Assembly (NCBI RefSeq): GCF_964355755.1
Contig: NC_092674.1
Span: forward strand, 7,817,001-7,881,000
Direction of reading: 5' to 3'
Length of the DNA: 64,000 bases
Source: Antedon mediterranea
Taxonomy: Eukaryota > Echinodermata > Crinoidea > Comatulida > Antedonidae
Of the stretch, positions 49,401 to 59,744 are shown piece after piece; positions within the stretch are counted from its first letter, which is position 1; every line of letters starts with the position of its first letter. The notes below the pieces were generated by a model. The model searched no databases. It saw only the letters and a list, made by a program, of their open reading frames with translations, and was not told where the DNA came from. A program made the translations under genes and the position numbers.

Positions 49401-52400
49401 ATATTCTATGACATATCTTAATGTGTGTCGTTACCTATGCTGCATTTTGGTCCAGCCCAAGCCTCATGACATCCATTAGTACAACTTCCATCTCGATTAC
49501 AATCCTCAGAGTCTTTGCAGTGACATGGGAAATTACACAAAACACCGAAGAATCCAGGTGAACATGACATAGGTTCTTTGGAAGCAATCATGTGTTTTTA
49601 ATTAGTCTATCAACTATATACGTGTCATCGCAAATTATAATTATTTTAAAAATAATATTGATAATAAATACTACTGCAAAAATATGATGAAAACATTGAT
49701 AATAGTATCTAATTAATCTATACCTAGACATTGGTCACCAGTGTAACCAGATGAACATTCTGATGCTGAATTACATCCTGTTACTCGATTACAGTTGCTA
49801 TTGGCACAGTTACATTTTTGCTGACAATCAGCTCCATAGTATCCATTTCCACAATCTTTGAAAAAAGGTGGCTCTGGTAATAACTATTCATAACATTGTA
49901 ATTAAGAACATCAATGACGAAAACAGTAACAACATATAGAAACAAAAATAAAGAAATAACACGTGGAGCATAAGTGCTGACAGTCCTATCACCATCATAT
50001 TTATATATTACGTGAACAAGAAATAGAGAGCGTCGAAACGTAATGCTCATCAGTTCCGTCCACACCGGTGAACTACATCAGTCGAGCAGCAAAGTGCTCA
50101 TTTAACCGTTAAAACGCTGTTTTTTAACTGCGCAGGTCACTGAGCATCGCCAAGTTATAGTGACTTCCGGTTCGCTTTTCACTTCGCGGCAAGCATTTTG
50201 CATGGAAATACCCTTACAAATCTACTGCAATTTCCACCATCCGGGTTAAATTATATCTTTCTATATTTGGAAATTGTTACTCCTAATATGGATGATTATT
50301 CCCGCCACAAAATTTTGGTATAAATAGCTTAGGAAATGACGACAGAGCTTATTGAAGAAAAAAGTGCAGATGGAGGTGTTCGTTGAGGTAGGCTACATGA
50401 TTTATTTGTTTGGTTTCGTAGGGAATCCGGCACTTTTCTCATCAGCGCGGAACCTTTATAAAAACTTAGTGGTTGGTTATTAGGTTATTAATCTATCTTT
50501 TCTGAAAGTTTAAGCTTGGTTCAGCTTGTGGGACGGATTCAATATCCGTTCAAAGCTGGGGATATATTCTAAGCAGACTCCATCTTGGATTCGTATGTTT
50601 AGTACAGGCCGTGTGGTTGAGTAATTTCAATCCTTCAAAATCACTATGTGCAATCCGTTTTTAAACCAGTTAATATACCAAAATATGTTATTAGTAGCTT
50701 TATTATTTTGGATTTGGTGCTAGTTTGGTAAATATTGCAATATAATTGTAGATTATTTGGTTGTAAAAAAATTTACCCAACTTACTTGTATTTATTATCT
50801 AGGCCTAGGCTAGGCCTAGCCCATTTGCCGGAAACCCAGTGCTATTTGTAGAGGGATAGAGAGGGCTGCAGGCTAGTTTTTAGTGGCATATCGCCGACTT
50901 ATTATAATCAATGTGAAGCCATATTATGGTTAAAATGTTGAATCTATATCCACTGAATTATGGATATATATCGTCGGATATTTAAAGAAAGTCCTAGGCC
51001 TAGACCTTTTAATTTATTTAATTAATTTAGGACTATATTACGGGAAATTCTTTGCCAAAGAAAAGAAAATATGTTGTGGCTGTTGGAGGTTTGTAATGAC
51101 AATAATGTAGCCTAGGCTAGGAAGGACTGTAGGTAGGATGAGGTAATTTGGATGGTCGTACATAGTATGATATTTATATATACAGTATAGTAGTAGTGAT
51201 CATGGCGACACAATTTAGGATGACTAAAGTTGACATTAAAATTATTTAACTATAAATAGCTCATTATTGGTGTTTTTTTCTTTCAGGTTTCTAAGAATAA
51301 ACTATCCGACTTGTGATTCATCTTGATGTACGTAACAGATGTCTTTAAAAATAAAAAATAAAATAAAAATGTTTATTATCGCGATGATTTAACTCAAATA
51401 TTGACATATATAACTTGATATTTTAGCCTGAGCAAGATAGTTTGATAGGCATATTTTACTTCGATGTAAACAAGATATTACATGTTATACTGTATGTAAA
51501 ATACTTTTGTGTAAATAAAATTATTTAATGGTGGTTAATTTATTAACTTGTTAATTTGTTTGTTAGTTATATGATGTTATACTACTTACTGTATTAATTA
51601 TTTAGTTAGTAACCAAAGTGAAGTGGATTCGTGTCAGTTGCAACTTGACTGTAATATGCATATATATAATAATATAAATCGTGGTGAATTTAACGCAGAC
51701 CATGAAAGCGAAAGTGCTCGATACAAAATGTAGAGCCGAATATAAATAAATGAAAGACGCTAGTAAATTACCAACTGAACATTTTATTGCACTACAGGCT
51801 CTTTCATGAGTATGAACTCAATCTTCAGGTGCTTGGCTCTGATTCAGAGCCAAGCACCTGAAGATTGAGTTCATACTCATGAAACAGCCTGTAGTGCAAT
51901 AAAATGTTCAGTTGGTAATTTACTAGCGTCTTTCATTTATTTATATATATAATAATATGTACTTCTTGGATAAAGTTAAAGGAAAATAAGCAATAATAAA
52001 AATTAAATATTTATTTTGCCATAAAGAAAGCAAAAACTAAACATACAGTACTATATGTACAGTAATACCATGGACCTATAGGTCCATGGTAATACATACT
52101 GTAGTATTGAGCACCAGTAGCAGAGACGTCTGGACAATCGAATATAATCGTTATCAGCTGTCTGGGTACCCAAGGCTAGTGCTAGAAAATGGCGAAAATT
52201 CGTGTATTCATTCGCCGTCAGCGAAATGAATCCGGCACTTTTCTCATCAGAAGCAAATCAACAAATCCTTTTATCAGTTTGTTTTGATATATAATCTGGA
52301 TAATATATATTAAAATGGCCTTGGTTCAAGCATGTTTAACGGGTAAAATCAGATTTTTTCCTACCTAGGCCCCTTAGCACTGCGGTACCCTACGCCGTGT

Positions 52401-55400
52401 GGGGGAACCGATCTCGGCAGTATTTCTTAAGTAGCCTATCTTTCGTAAACTCCTTAGTTGAATTTTATTAATATAAATTTAATTGTATGAATATGCTATT
52501 TAAATGTTATTGAACATTTTTTTGCTGCATTTTGTAATTCCGCACTACTTGCTTTATCGCGATTCCAAGATGGCAGCAATTCAAATTTTGATTTGGTAAT
52601 AATTCGTGAGGTCAACCACTTTGCTGCCCGACTGTACATACGGCACCGTCGATCTGAATGAATGTTGGCGCTAATTTGCGCTTTGTGGCTGCACTCTGCC
52701 AAATGAACGTTATCATGAGAAATGAACGTTATCATGAGTAATAAACGTTTTATTTCTTTATATATTAAGTGTATCATCGAACATCTAAATAATACATAAT
52801 ACAACTTATGAAGCAGATGGAAAGTATGGCTACGTATCATAAGTAAAATTGTTTTTGAATATTTTAAGACATTATAACGGATTTATTAATCATGTAAATG
52901 TTCTTCTGATTTCCATAGAAAAACATTATCAATAATAATTATTAACCTGAAGTACAGTCTTTTCCTCCAAAACCATTGATACATGTACAACCAACTGGAT
53001 CAGGTGGACATAAAAGAGATCCTCTGCAATTTCCACTAGAAGAACACACAACATTGCAGTCACGACCCCAATTGTTATTTCCACAACCTATCGCAAATAA
53101 ACACGTTACATAGAATCCATTTAATATCTATTTGTTTACACAGATTTTAGCAGTTTATAATTAGCCCTACCGTTTTTACAAGAATCGCCGTTGAATCCTG
53201 CTGGACAAATACAGACACCCGTCTTATCCTCACACACTCCGCCATTATAACATACCGGACAGTTCATTTCACAGTCTGGAGGATTCCATTTTGGTGAAGG
53301 ACAAGCTAATAGATTTTCATTAAAATATAAAATACATGTAGTTGTATTACTCGACAGGTTTATAAATTATAGAACAGAAAGTAACTTTATGTTCGGCAAA
53401 TCTGAGTAATGGTTTAAATTACAGAAATATAAACTAATATATAATTAAATGTTTTTCAATATCAGAACAAAAATAACAACCGTACTATTATCTGTACTTA
53501 TTTATTTTCTCGCAGGTCTATTTTTATCAACAGAAGAGGAATTCATTATTTGGATCCAGATGAAATTAATTCAAAATATAAACTTTTGGAAACAAAAAAA
53601 TTACAGTATTCGGCATGAAAACCTTTAAACAAATGTGTACAGTAATAACATGCAGTTGTATTACTCGACAGGTTTATAAATTATAGAACAGAAAGTAACT
53701 TTATGTTCGGCAAATCTGAGTAATGGTTTAAATTACAGAAATATAAACTAATATATAATTAAATGTTTTTCAATATCAGAACAAAAATAACAACCGTACT
53801 ATTATCTGTACTTATTTATTTTCTCGCAGGTCTATTTTTATCAACAGAAGAGGAATTCATTATTTGGATCCAGATGAAATTAATTCAAAATATAAACTTT
53901 TGGAAACAAAAAAATTACAGTATTCGGCATGAAAACCTTTAAACAAATGTGTACAGTAATTATAATATTTGTGGTGGTTTGACGTGTTACACTTTTTACA
54001 TAATATTTTGTATTATTCATTTGTAACACTTACTTCTAACAATAAGTCTCATGATACCATGGGTGCCATTCGGGCTATCACCTGTATAACATTCATATAC
54101 GCCATCATCTTTTCTTCGTATGTTTTCAATCACAGCAGACGTATTACCCCTCAGATTGTGTATTTCCTCACCGTAGTTATGTCTCCAACGTAAATCGGTA
54201 AGATCACCACCTTTACTAAGATTGATAGTAACAGACTCTCCAATACCGACCGTTATTGTTCTGTACTCCATTTTCACATTAGCTGTAAAATTATACCAAT
54301 AAGCTAAGTAGTGTAATAGACTGGCTGATGTGTTATAATACCTATTAAAAATATAACATTAAAATGATACCATGCCATTACTCACCAGAAGCGGATGTCA
54401 GAACAATTGCTGAGTTTGTGACTACATCATTTTTCTTAGCTTCGAATGAAAAGACACCAACCCTGTCTGCGGCCTGTAAGCCACTAACACCTAGATATGT
54501 AAAATCTGCGTGTAATCGGTATATAACTTTACTTTCGGTGGGAAATATTTTACCGTCTTGCATATCCTTTGTCGTCGGTCTAGAAGAGGGACCGTTAAAA
54601 TTTCCAGTATCATCCCAAGTCACGTTATCTTTCCCATCAATATGTTTGTATAATACTCCAACTGATAAATCTCTAATGTTTCTGTCGTCTTGAAGTGTGA
54701 ATCCACTAAACCAACCAATACTATTATCGTCAACTAGTGGCGATCTAGAATGAATTGTTATATCTAATGGATCTATAAAAAATAAGATTGTATTAATGTA
54801 TATATTTAAATCTCACGAGGCAGATACAGAATGTCCGCACATACATACATACATGGCAGTCAATTTACGGCAGTTAAATTAATTCTGTAGGTCTAAAAGT
54901 AGACCATTTGCCTCAAAAGGTTTTGCCGAAATAATAGAGTCAGACGGAAATGCAATACATACAATAATTTAGGTAATGACGTATTATTATATCACAGTTC
55001 TACTTAACCGATGCTAATAATAATAGGACTATTTACAACAGATAGTTCATTTATCACATTGACAATGTGACACCCACTCCGTCTGGTATAGAGCGTATTT
55101 CAATCAGGGTGGGTTATAAAATAATAACAGCTTTACCGTTTCAGTTTTTATAAGACAGAGCATGGTGCGAACCGTCCCACGAAATTATTGTTTTCATACA
55201 CAAACACTTCAACAAGAATAACATTTGTATTACAAAGACTATTTTAATGAATACAATTAATTAGAACCATGAGTAAATAGTGAACAAGATAATATCTATA
55301 TTCTATATTATATACAATTATAATAATATGCCTGTAAAATTATAAAACACTACCTGCGAATCCAAAATGGAACGTCAAAGATAAAGCTATAACCAGCCGA

Positions 55401-55429
55401 AACAAGATTGGTAAACGTTCAGTCAACAT
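46391..55429 (-). CDS. Receptor gene 2: Tie-like ectodomain, ITAM tail truncated by insertion
   Basis: Thirteen exons, 793 residues, phases consistent: 55354-55429 (signal, MLTERLPILFRLVIALSLTF), 54386-54772 (domain A), 54034-54282 (Ig-like), 53171-53305, 52947-53087, 49724-49855, 49435-49575 (EGF1-4), 48500-48808 (FN3), 48042-48109 (linker), 47412-47652 and 46984-47286 (FN3), 46700-46778 (TM, identical in the readable core to gene 3), 46391-46511 (tail). The tail encodes two DVDK units and IDTDYQSLSK, then runs into the inserted element and stops after GQQ at 46391. Only the first YxxL of the ITAM remains. All exons upstream are open, so this is either a recent loss or a functional variant with a half ITAM. 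The 3-kb intron between EGF2 and EGF3 holds a 2.56-kb TIR element. Confidence 0.9.
51741..51945. repeat. Near-perfect 205-bp palindrome
   Basis: Two 102-base arms around a central T at 51843 are reverse complements. The one mismatch I found is CTCTTTCATG in the left arm against the complement of CATGAAACAG in the right. It would form a long hairpin. It lies inside the 2556-bp element. Confidence 0.92.
51854..51897 (+). ncRNA. Hammerhead-ribozyme-like motif in the palindrome arm
   Basis: In order: GCAC (stem I), CTGAAGA (core CUGANGA), TGAGT/ACTCA with loop TCAT (stem II), GAAA (core), CAG-C-CTG (very short stem III), TA (UH cleavage position, after 51893), GTGC (pairs with GCAC). All core elements are in the right order. 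Weak points are a T-T mismatch where stem II normally closes with G-C, and a minimal stem III. Hammerhead motifs with short stem III are known from Penelope-like retroelements, which this arm may derive from. Confidence 0.5.
52066..52091. repeat. Perfect 26-bp palindrome
   Basis: TACCATGGACCTA is followed directly by TAGGTCCATGGTA. It lies inside the 2556-bp element. Flanking sequence continues an imperfect symmetry. Confidence 0.9.
53341..53960. repeat. Perfect tandem duplication, 314-bp period
   Basis: The sequence from GTTGTATTACTCGACAGG at 53341 reappears at 53655, and I found no difference over ~306 bases, ending GTGTACAGTAAT. It lies in the gene 2 intron between Ig-like and EGF1 exons. 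Confidence 0.93.
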
Positions 55430-55577
55430 CTCCACTAAAGTCCAATTGTATGTGGCTAATAAGTTTAAGTGGTACGCTCATTTACGTGTCTAAACTCAAT
55501 ATTCGGTTAGTAAGTTGTATTATATTTAACAATGTAAAGCAATGAAATTAACCGAAATTATTAGATTACTCAATCTA

Positions 55578-56254
55578 AAGCCTGTTTTCCTGTCGACGTT
55601 GAAATACGTTGAGTTGCGTTGAGTTTAAAATCGTTAAAGTTGAAAATAAAATAGCGATGACGATGATCGAGTCGGACCGCTAATATTTACACATTTTTAC
55701 GCGATCGTTCATAGTTTCTTGGTTCTCTCGAGCGTTGCTGGGACACGCGGACGTGAAGTGTTGCAAAACTAAGGCCGGCCACGCGCAGCCGGGACCGCGT
55801 AAAAATTGAAAAAGTTACGGGTTTTGATGCTTAAACCCAGCCTAGGACATACTTTCGTTGATATCTTAATCTAGGCTTACACTAAAGACAAACATTAAAT
55901 TTAATTGGTTTAATATTATAATTTAATTTAACTTACACTTGTTTTTTTTAAATATCAGACCTTAAAAGTGTACAAAAAAGGTGAAAAACATCGTCGCGTT
56001 GTAAACATTCAAGAATTGTCAGCGCGTACCTATTTTTTCACAAACTGCAATGACGTAATTTGTGGACCATTTGATTGGTCAGTTTTAACGATCGTAACGA
56101 TCGTAATCTTTAAAGTTGAACCGAGTTCAACTTTAACGATTTAAGATTTTAACGATTTTCAACGTTAATTTTTACCCCCTTTTCCTGTTAAATCGTTGAA
56201 TATGTCAACTCAACGCAACTCAACGTAACTTAACGTCGACAGGAAAACAGGCTT
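55578..56254. mobile_element. 677-bp Tc1/mariner-like MITE upstream of gene 2
   Basis: Inverted ends begin AAGCCTGTTTTCCTGTCGAC, flanked by TA on both sides (55576-55577, 56255-56256). Further inside both arms repeat GTTGAGTTGCGTTGAGTT. No ORF. It sits between the signal-peptide exon and the conserved upstream block of gene 2, pushing them about 0.68 kb further apart. Confidence 0.75.
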
Positions 56255-56289
56255 TAACAACATACCATAATAATACAAAGTACTGTACT

Positions 56290-56400
56290 GTATTTCCTTG
56301 TTTATTTAAGTGTTGTTATCAACCAATGACTCCTTTATCTAGAAATCGTCTTATTTCTCCGTACGCTAAACCCGTCCTAAAAGTTCAATAGATATGTATA
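56290..56400 (-). promoter_or_regulatory. Conserved proximal upstream block of gene 2
   Basis: Paralogous to the blocks near 9187, 28921 and 41700. Here it starts about 860 bases upstream of the start codon because of the MITE insertion. Confidence 0.35.
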
Positions 56401-57178
56401 CAGCATAGCAAATGAAAAAGAAATATATGTGAAAAATGGGAAGAATTGAAGATGGTATGCTAAATGGACAAGGTGAGAATATGTATGATCATATGAAGAA
56501 AATAAAGGGCCTAAAGAGAAGGGATGGGGTAGATGATGATTACAATAATAATATAGTCCTACTGTTTTGCTTCTTTATTCATCAAAATGATTTCCAACTT
56601 TACATAACAATGTTTTATATACAGTATATGTTTTTGAATACCATAACCTTTTATTACTACGTACAATAATTATTATTCATATATATATATATATATAGGT
56701 CTTGGGGCGAGGAAGGGGTTTTCCGTCAAAAGAAAACTCAGAAAAGCGTATAAGGAAATAAATAAAAATTTTAAAATAAGTGGCGTGGATCGAACATTGG
56801 TGTTTATAAAGAGATTCGTTTTGTATTTTTGACAATTGTGACGATATGCCTCAATGAATTTTTATAATAACAATAGACTATCAAGGTTAGCTATTACTTA
56901 AGGACTTATTTATTATTAACAATAATTATAGAACGTAAACATGTAATACTTAGGTGGTATGGGTTTATGTTCACTAGTATTTCTAAATCCATTGATAATC
57001 ATTATAAATATTATATTTGTGCAGCTGATCTAATACTGCCAAAACTTATTGGATTACACATAATTATTTATTACATTTTCTCATTTTCATTCGTCTGAAC
57101 TAAATAAATATTCTAAAATTAATTATCTTTAGAAGGTTGAAGCTATGTTAATTTTTATTGATAATCACTAATTTCCTC

Positions 57179-57211
57179 ATAATGTTTCATAATGTTTCAT
57201 AATGTTTCATA
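57179..57211. repeat. Three copies of a 10-bp unit
   Basis: ATAATGTTTC repeats three times in direct succession. A TA run lies nearby at 56680-56697. Confidence 0.85.
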
Positions 57212-57255
57212 GGTAATTTATATTTCATTATACAGACTTATTCGTTGTTAAAACA

Positions 57256-57350
57256 AGGCCACATAGGTGGCTGCAGTCGCGTGCATAAGTTAGTGTTTAC
57301 CGACCGACAAACCGACCGGCATAGTGAGCTGTAGAGTCGCGTTGCGTTTA
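57256..57350 (-). mobile_element. Short AGTCGCGTGC element, inverted
   Basis: On the minus strand it reads from CAACGCGACTCTACAGCTCA through CGGTCGGTTTGTCGGTCGG to GCACGCGACTGCAGCC and a diverged GGCCTTG end. Confidence 0.65.
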
Positions 57351-57989
57351 TCATACAAAACATACACAAATGCCGATTTACATATTTTAGTCAAAAAGCG
57401 CTAACGATCGTTTACGAGAAATGTCCGAAATAAAGGTAGATTCCATTTGTATAAAAATAAAAAATGATATATGATAGAGGGCTCTCGCATCCGGACGGTA
57501 AATGAAGCGAGCGTGACGGTTATTTGGAGACAAACACGACGGCGGTCAATATATCCCTCCCCTTCCTTCCTCTCCTAGACATAGTCCGCAGAGCCTGTAC
57601 ACGTTGGTTTATGGGCGTGGTTGACAAGTTTTTTAGTTAGCAAAGTTCAAATGGATGGACTTTAAAACCTCAAAAGAGGCGTACAAGGGATGCTTATTTT
57701 GTTTAATGAATCTATAGGATCAAAGTGAAGTTACAATCTACAGATAAATTAAATATATAAACAAAATGCTGTAGTGGGTATTATAGGTTGGCACTCCTGT
57801 ATTAATTACTACAACTAAATTGAAAAACCTGCCACGTGCATTCGCTTCGACCATTTACTGTTCCGATGAGAACTGAACGGAGTATACTGTCTACAAATGC
57901 GCAGATTAATATTTTGTATACATCATCGAATCCATTCATATCTATACCGCCCCCTTTCGCTTACCGTCCTGAAGTGAAAGCTCACTAGT

Positions 57990-58175
57990 GTTGTTGTTGC
58001 TGCTTGCACTGTATAAAACATTGATTTTACCTGTCAACTTCTCATGTTGTTGTACTGTATACAACTTTTCTTCTACTTGTCAGCCTCATAACTTTTCATG
58101 TTATTGACTGTTACTTGAGCTGTTCGTCCCTTGATTTGCATAGTATGTGGACAAACCAGGTTGGGACGGTTCTTG
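57990..58175 (-). promoter_or_regulatory. Conserved distal upstream block of gene 2
   Basis: Paralogous to the other distal blocks: minisatellite-like CTGTATAAAACATTGATTTT and TTCATGTT units, then GATTTGCATAGTATGTGGAC. The octamer is kept, but the RUNX-like core reads TGTGGA here. Confidence 0.3.
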
Positions 58176-58239
58176 AACTGATGATGAAATTGTATTTCTG
58201 AAATACTAACTGTATTTCATTTTTTTTTTTTTGCAGAAG

Positions 58240-58600
58240 AGTTTTTATTTGAAGAATTCATTCTATTTTTGACTGCAACTTTATTTCCAATTTCGGTATT
58301 CGTGTTCCCGCCCGTAATTTAAAAAACAACAATATCCTTTGTGTTCCCTTTTGCAGAGTCAATGTTCTTAAAAATGGTTACATCAGTAGATTAAGTTTAT
58401 CTTATAATAGTTTAGTCCAGGCCCATCCCCATATCGACATTTTTAATTCCAATCTTTATCTGTTACGTCGTAATTTAAGTGTTTCTGAGTTGTTGTAATT
58501 GTCTTTGTATCTGTTAAACCAAGCTGTAAGTGGTGGATTTGTTTCTGCTGTTGTTTCTGGTTTTAAAAATAAAATAAAATAAAAATAAAAGGAATACAAA
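58240..58600 (+). pseudogene. LINE ORF2 C-terminal end with tail
   Basis: The frame reads IRVPARNLKNNNILCVPFCR and SRLSLSYNSL then a stop after LRRNLSVSELL at about 58498. This is followed by a short UTR and a (TAAAA)-rich tail. Typical 5'-truncated CR1/Jockey-like LINE end. Confidence 0.6.
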
Positions 58601-59527
58601 ATTAAAATTGTTTTAGATAGGCATAGACCTCAATTTAAATTATATTAAAAGAGGAGTCAACCAGCGTATTGAAAAGCAACATTCTTTATCATTCCCGACA
58701 ACTAAAAGTTTATTATATACTGCACCCCCTTTCCTTCACTCCTGAACAAATAATTTTTCAAAAGTTATTTGAGCCATTTTATTACTGTATAATATAGGTA
58801 TTTACTTGGACCGAAAATTGGAAAAAAATTATTTGCTGATTTGAAGATCTGATGAAGAAAAAAACTAGTCAATGGTCTGAAAGTCAATGGGTTTTGGTTC
58901 ATTTAATTGTTTATTTAATTTTTTCATAAGCGAAATCATTATTATCATTTTTTTTAGCAAAAGTGAAAAAATATTAAATTAAAAATGGCCTATTAAAAGA
59001 TTTAGTCATCTCACAATGTACTTTTAATCAGTGAAATGTTATTAAATTATAGTCGCGGAATAGTCGGGAATGCCTGGGATATATTTTTCCTATTGTTAAA
59101 CCTTGTGGAATCTATATTTTGAGTTTTCTTCTATATTTCGAATTTTAAAAATGTTTTTCTTTAGGCTAGCCTATTACTTGTTTCAGTTCCAGCAAAGTCT
59201 TAATTGTTGTATCTAGATCATCCTATCAAATTATTTATTTATTTTGATTCCAATTAAATCTTACTGTAAGCTATTTTACACGTGTCTGCTCTAATGATTA
59301 ATATTCATATATGTTAACACTAAAAATTGCAATTCTCTAATATACCAACGAGAACGTGAGAATTAGCGGGGTTGCTTTTCAAACTACCACATCTAAAAAA
59401 AAAAAAATTGTATTTACATTATTTACATCAGTTGATTTTGATGTAGTATGACAGCATCGATTTGATTGTTTTCCCTTCAGTATTTCTTCTCTAATAAGGG
59501 GAACTCAGTAGTAGTATTTTTCATTTT

Positions 59528-59744
59528 TCAATGATTACTATAAACATGATCCTGTACAGAATCAGACTCGGAGTTTGCATAAATGAATTCAGGCGGACAC
59601 GTAGTAACAGTAAGCTCAATATCTTCATATACACTTTGTTCATATTTTTCCGACAAACTGTGATAATCAGTATCTATTGTGCATACATTTTTTTGAACAG
59701 TAGAGGATTCACCAGCGTCTTTTTCTGAATCTATACGTCTACAT
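59528..59744 (-). other. Cytoplasmic exon of gene 1 with ITAM-like motif
   Basis: It begins on the split Arg codon as in genes 2-4. It has YHSL, eight residues, then YEDI, with Asp at -3 and -1 of the first Tyr. The DVDK repeat of genes 2 and 3 is absent. Conservation of motif and spacing against a diverged background argues for selection. Confidence 0.87.

Larger units (their letters stand above)
50079..52634. mobile_element. 2556-bp TIR element with TACAT target duplication
   Basis: The ends CAGTCGAGCAGCAAAGTG and CACTTTGCTGCCCGACTG are inverted repeats with one mismatch, flanked by TACAT at 50074-50078 and 52635-52639. The gene 3 intron has the uninterrupted site GAACTACATACGG. No long ORF is present, so it is non-autonomous. 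Superfamily is not determined. It carries the palindromes at 51741-51945 and 52066-52091 and two copies of GAATCCGGCACTTTTCTCAT (50424, 52228). Confidence 0.8.

Noticed and set aside
50430-50450. CTGATGAG on the minus strand (also at about 52232-52248), as in hammerhead ribozyme cores
   Set aside because: A GAAA follows at one site, but no stem II or stem III pairing can be drawn between or around it. The second copy lacks the GAAA.
52496-52840. 114-residue minus-strand ORF spanning the right end of the 2.56-kb element
   Set aside because: It crosses the element boundary into intron sequence shared with gene 3, so it arose by chance.
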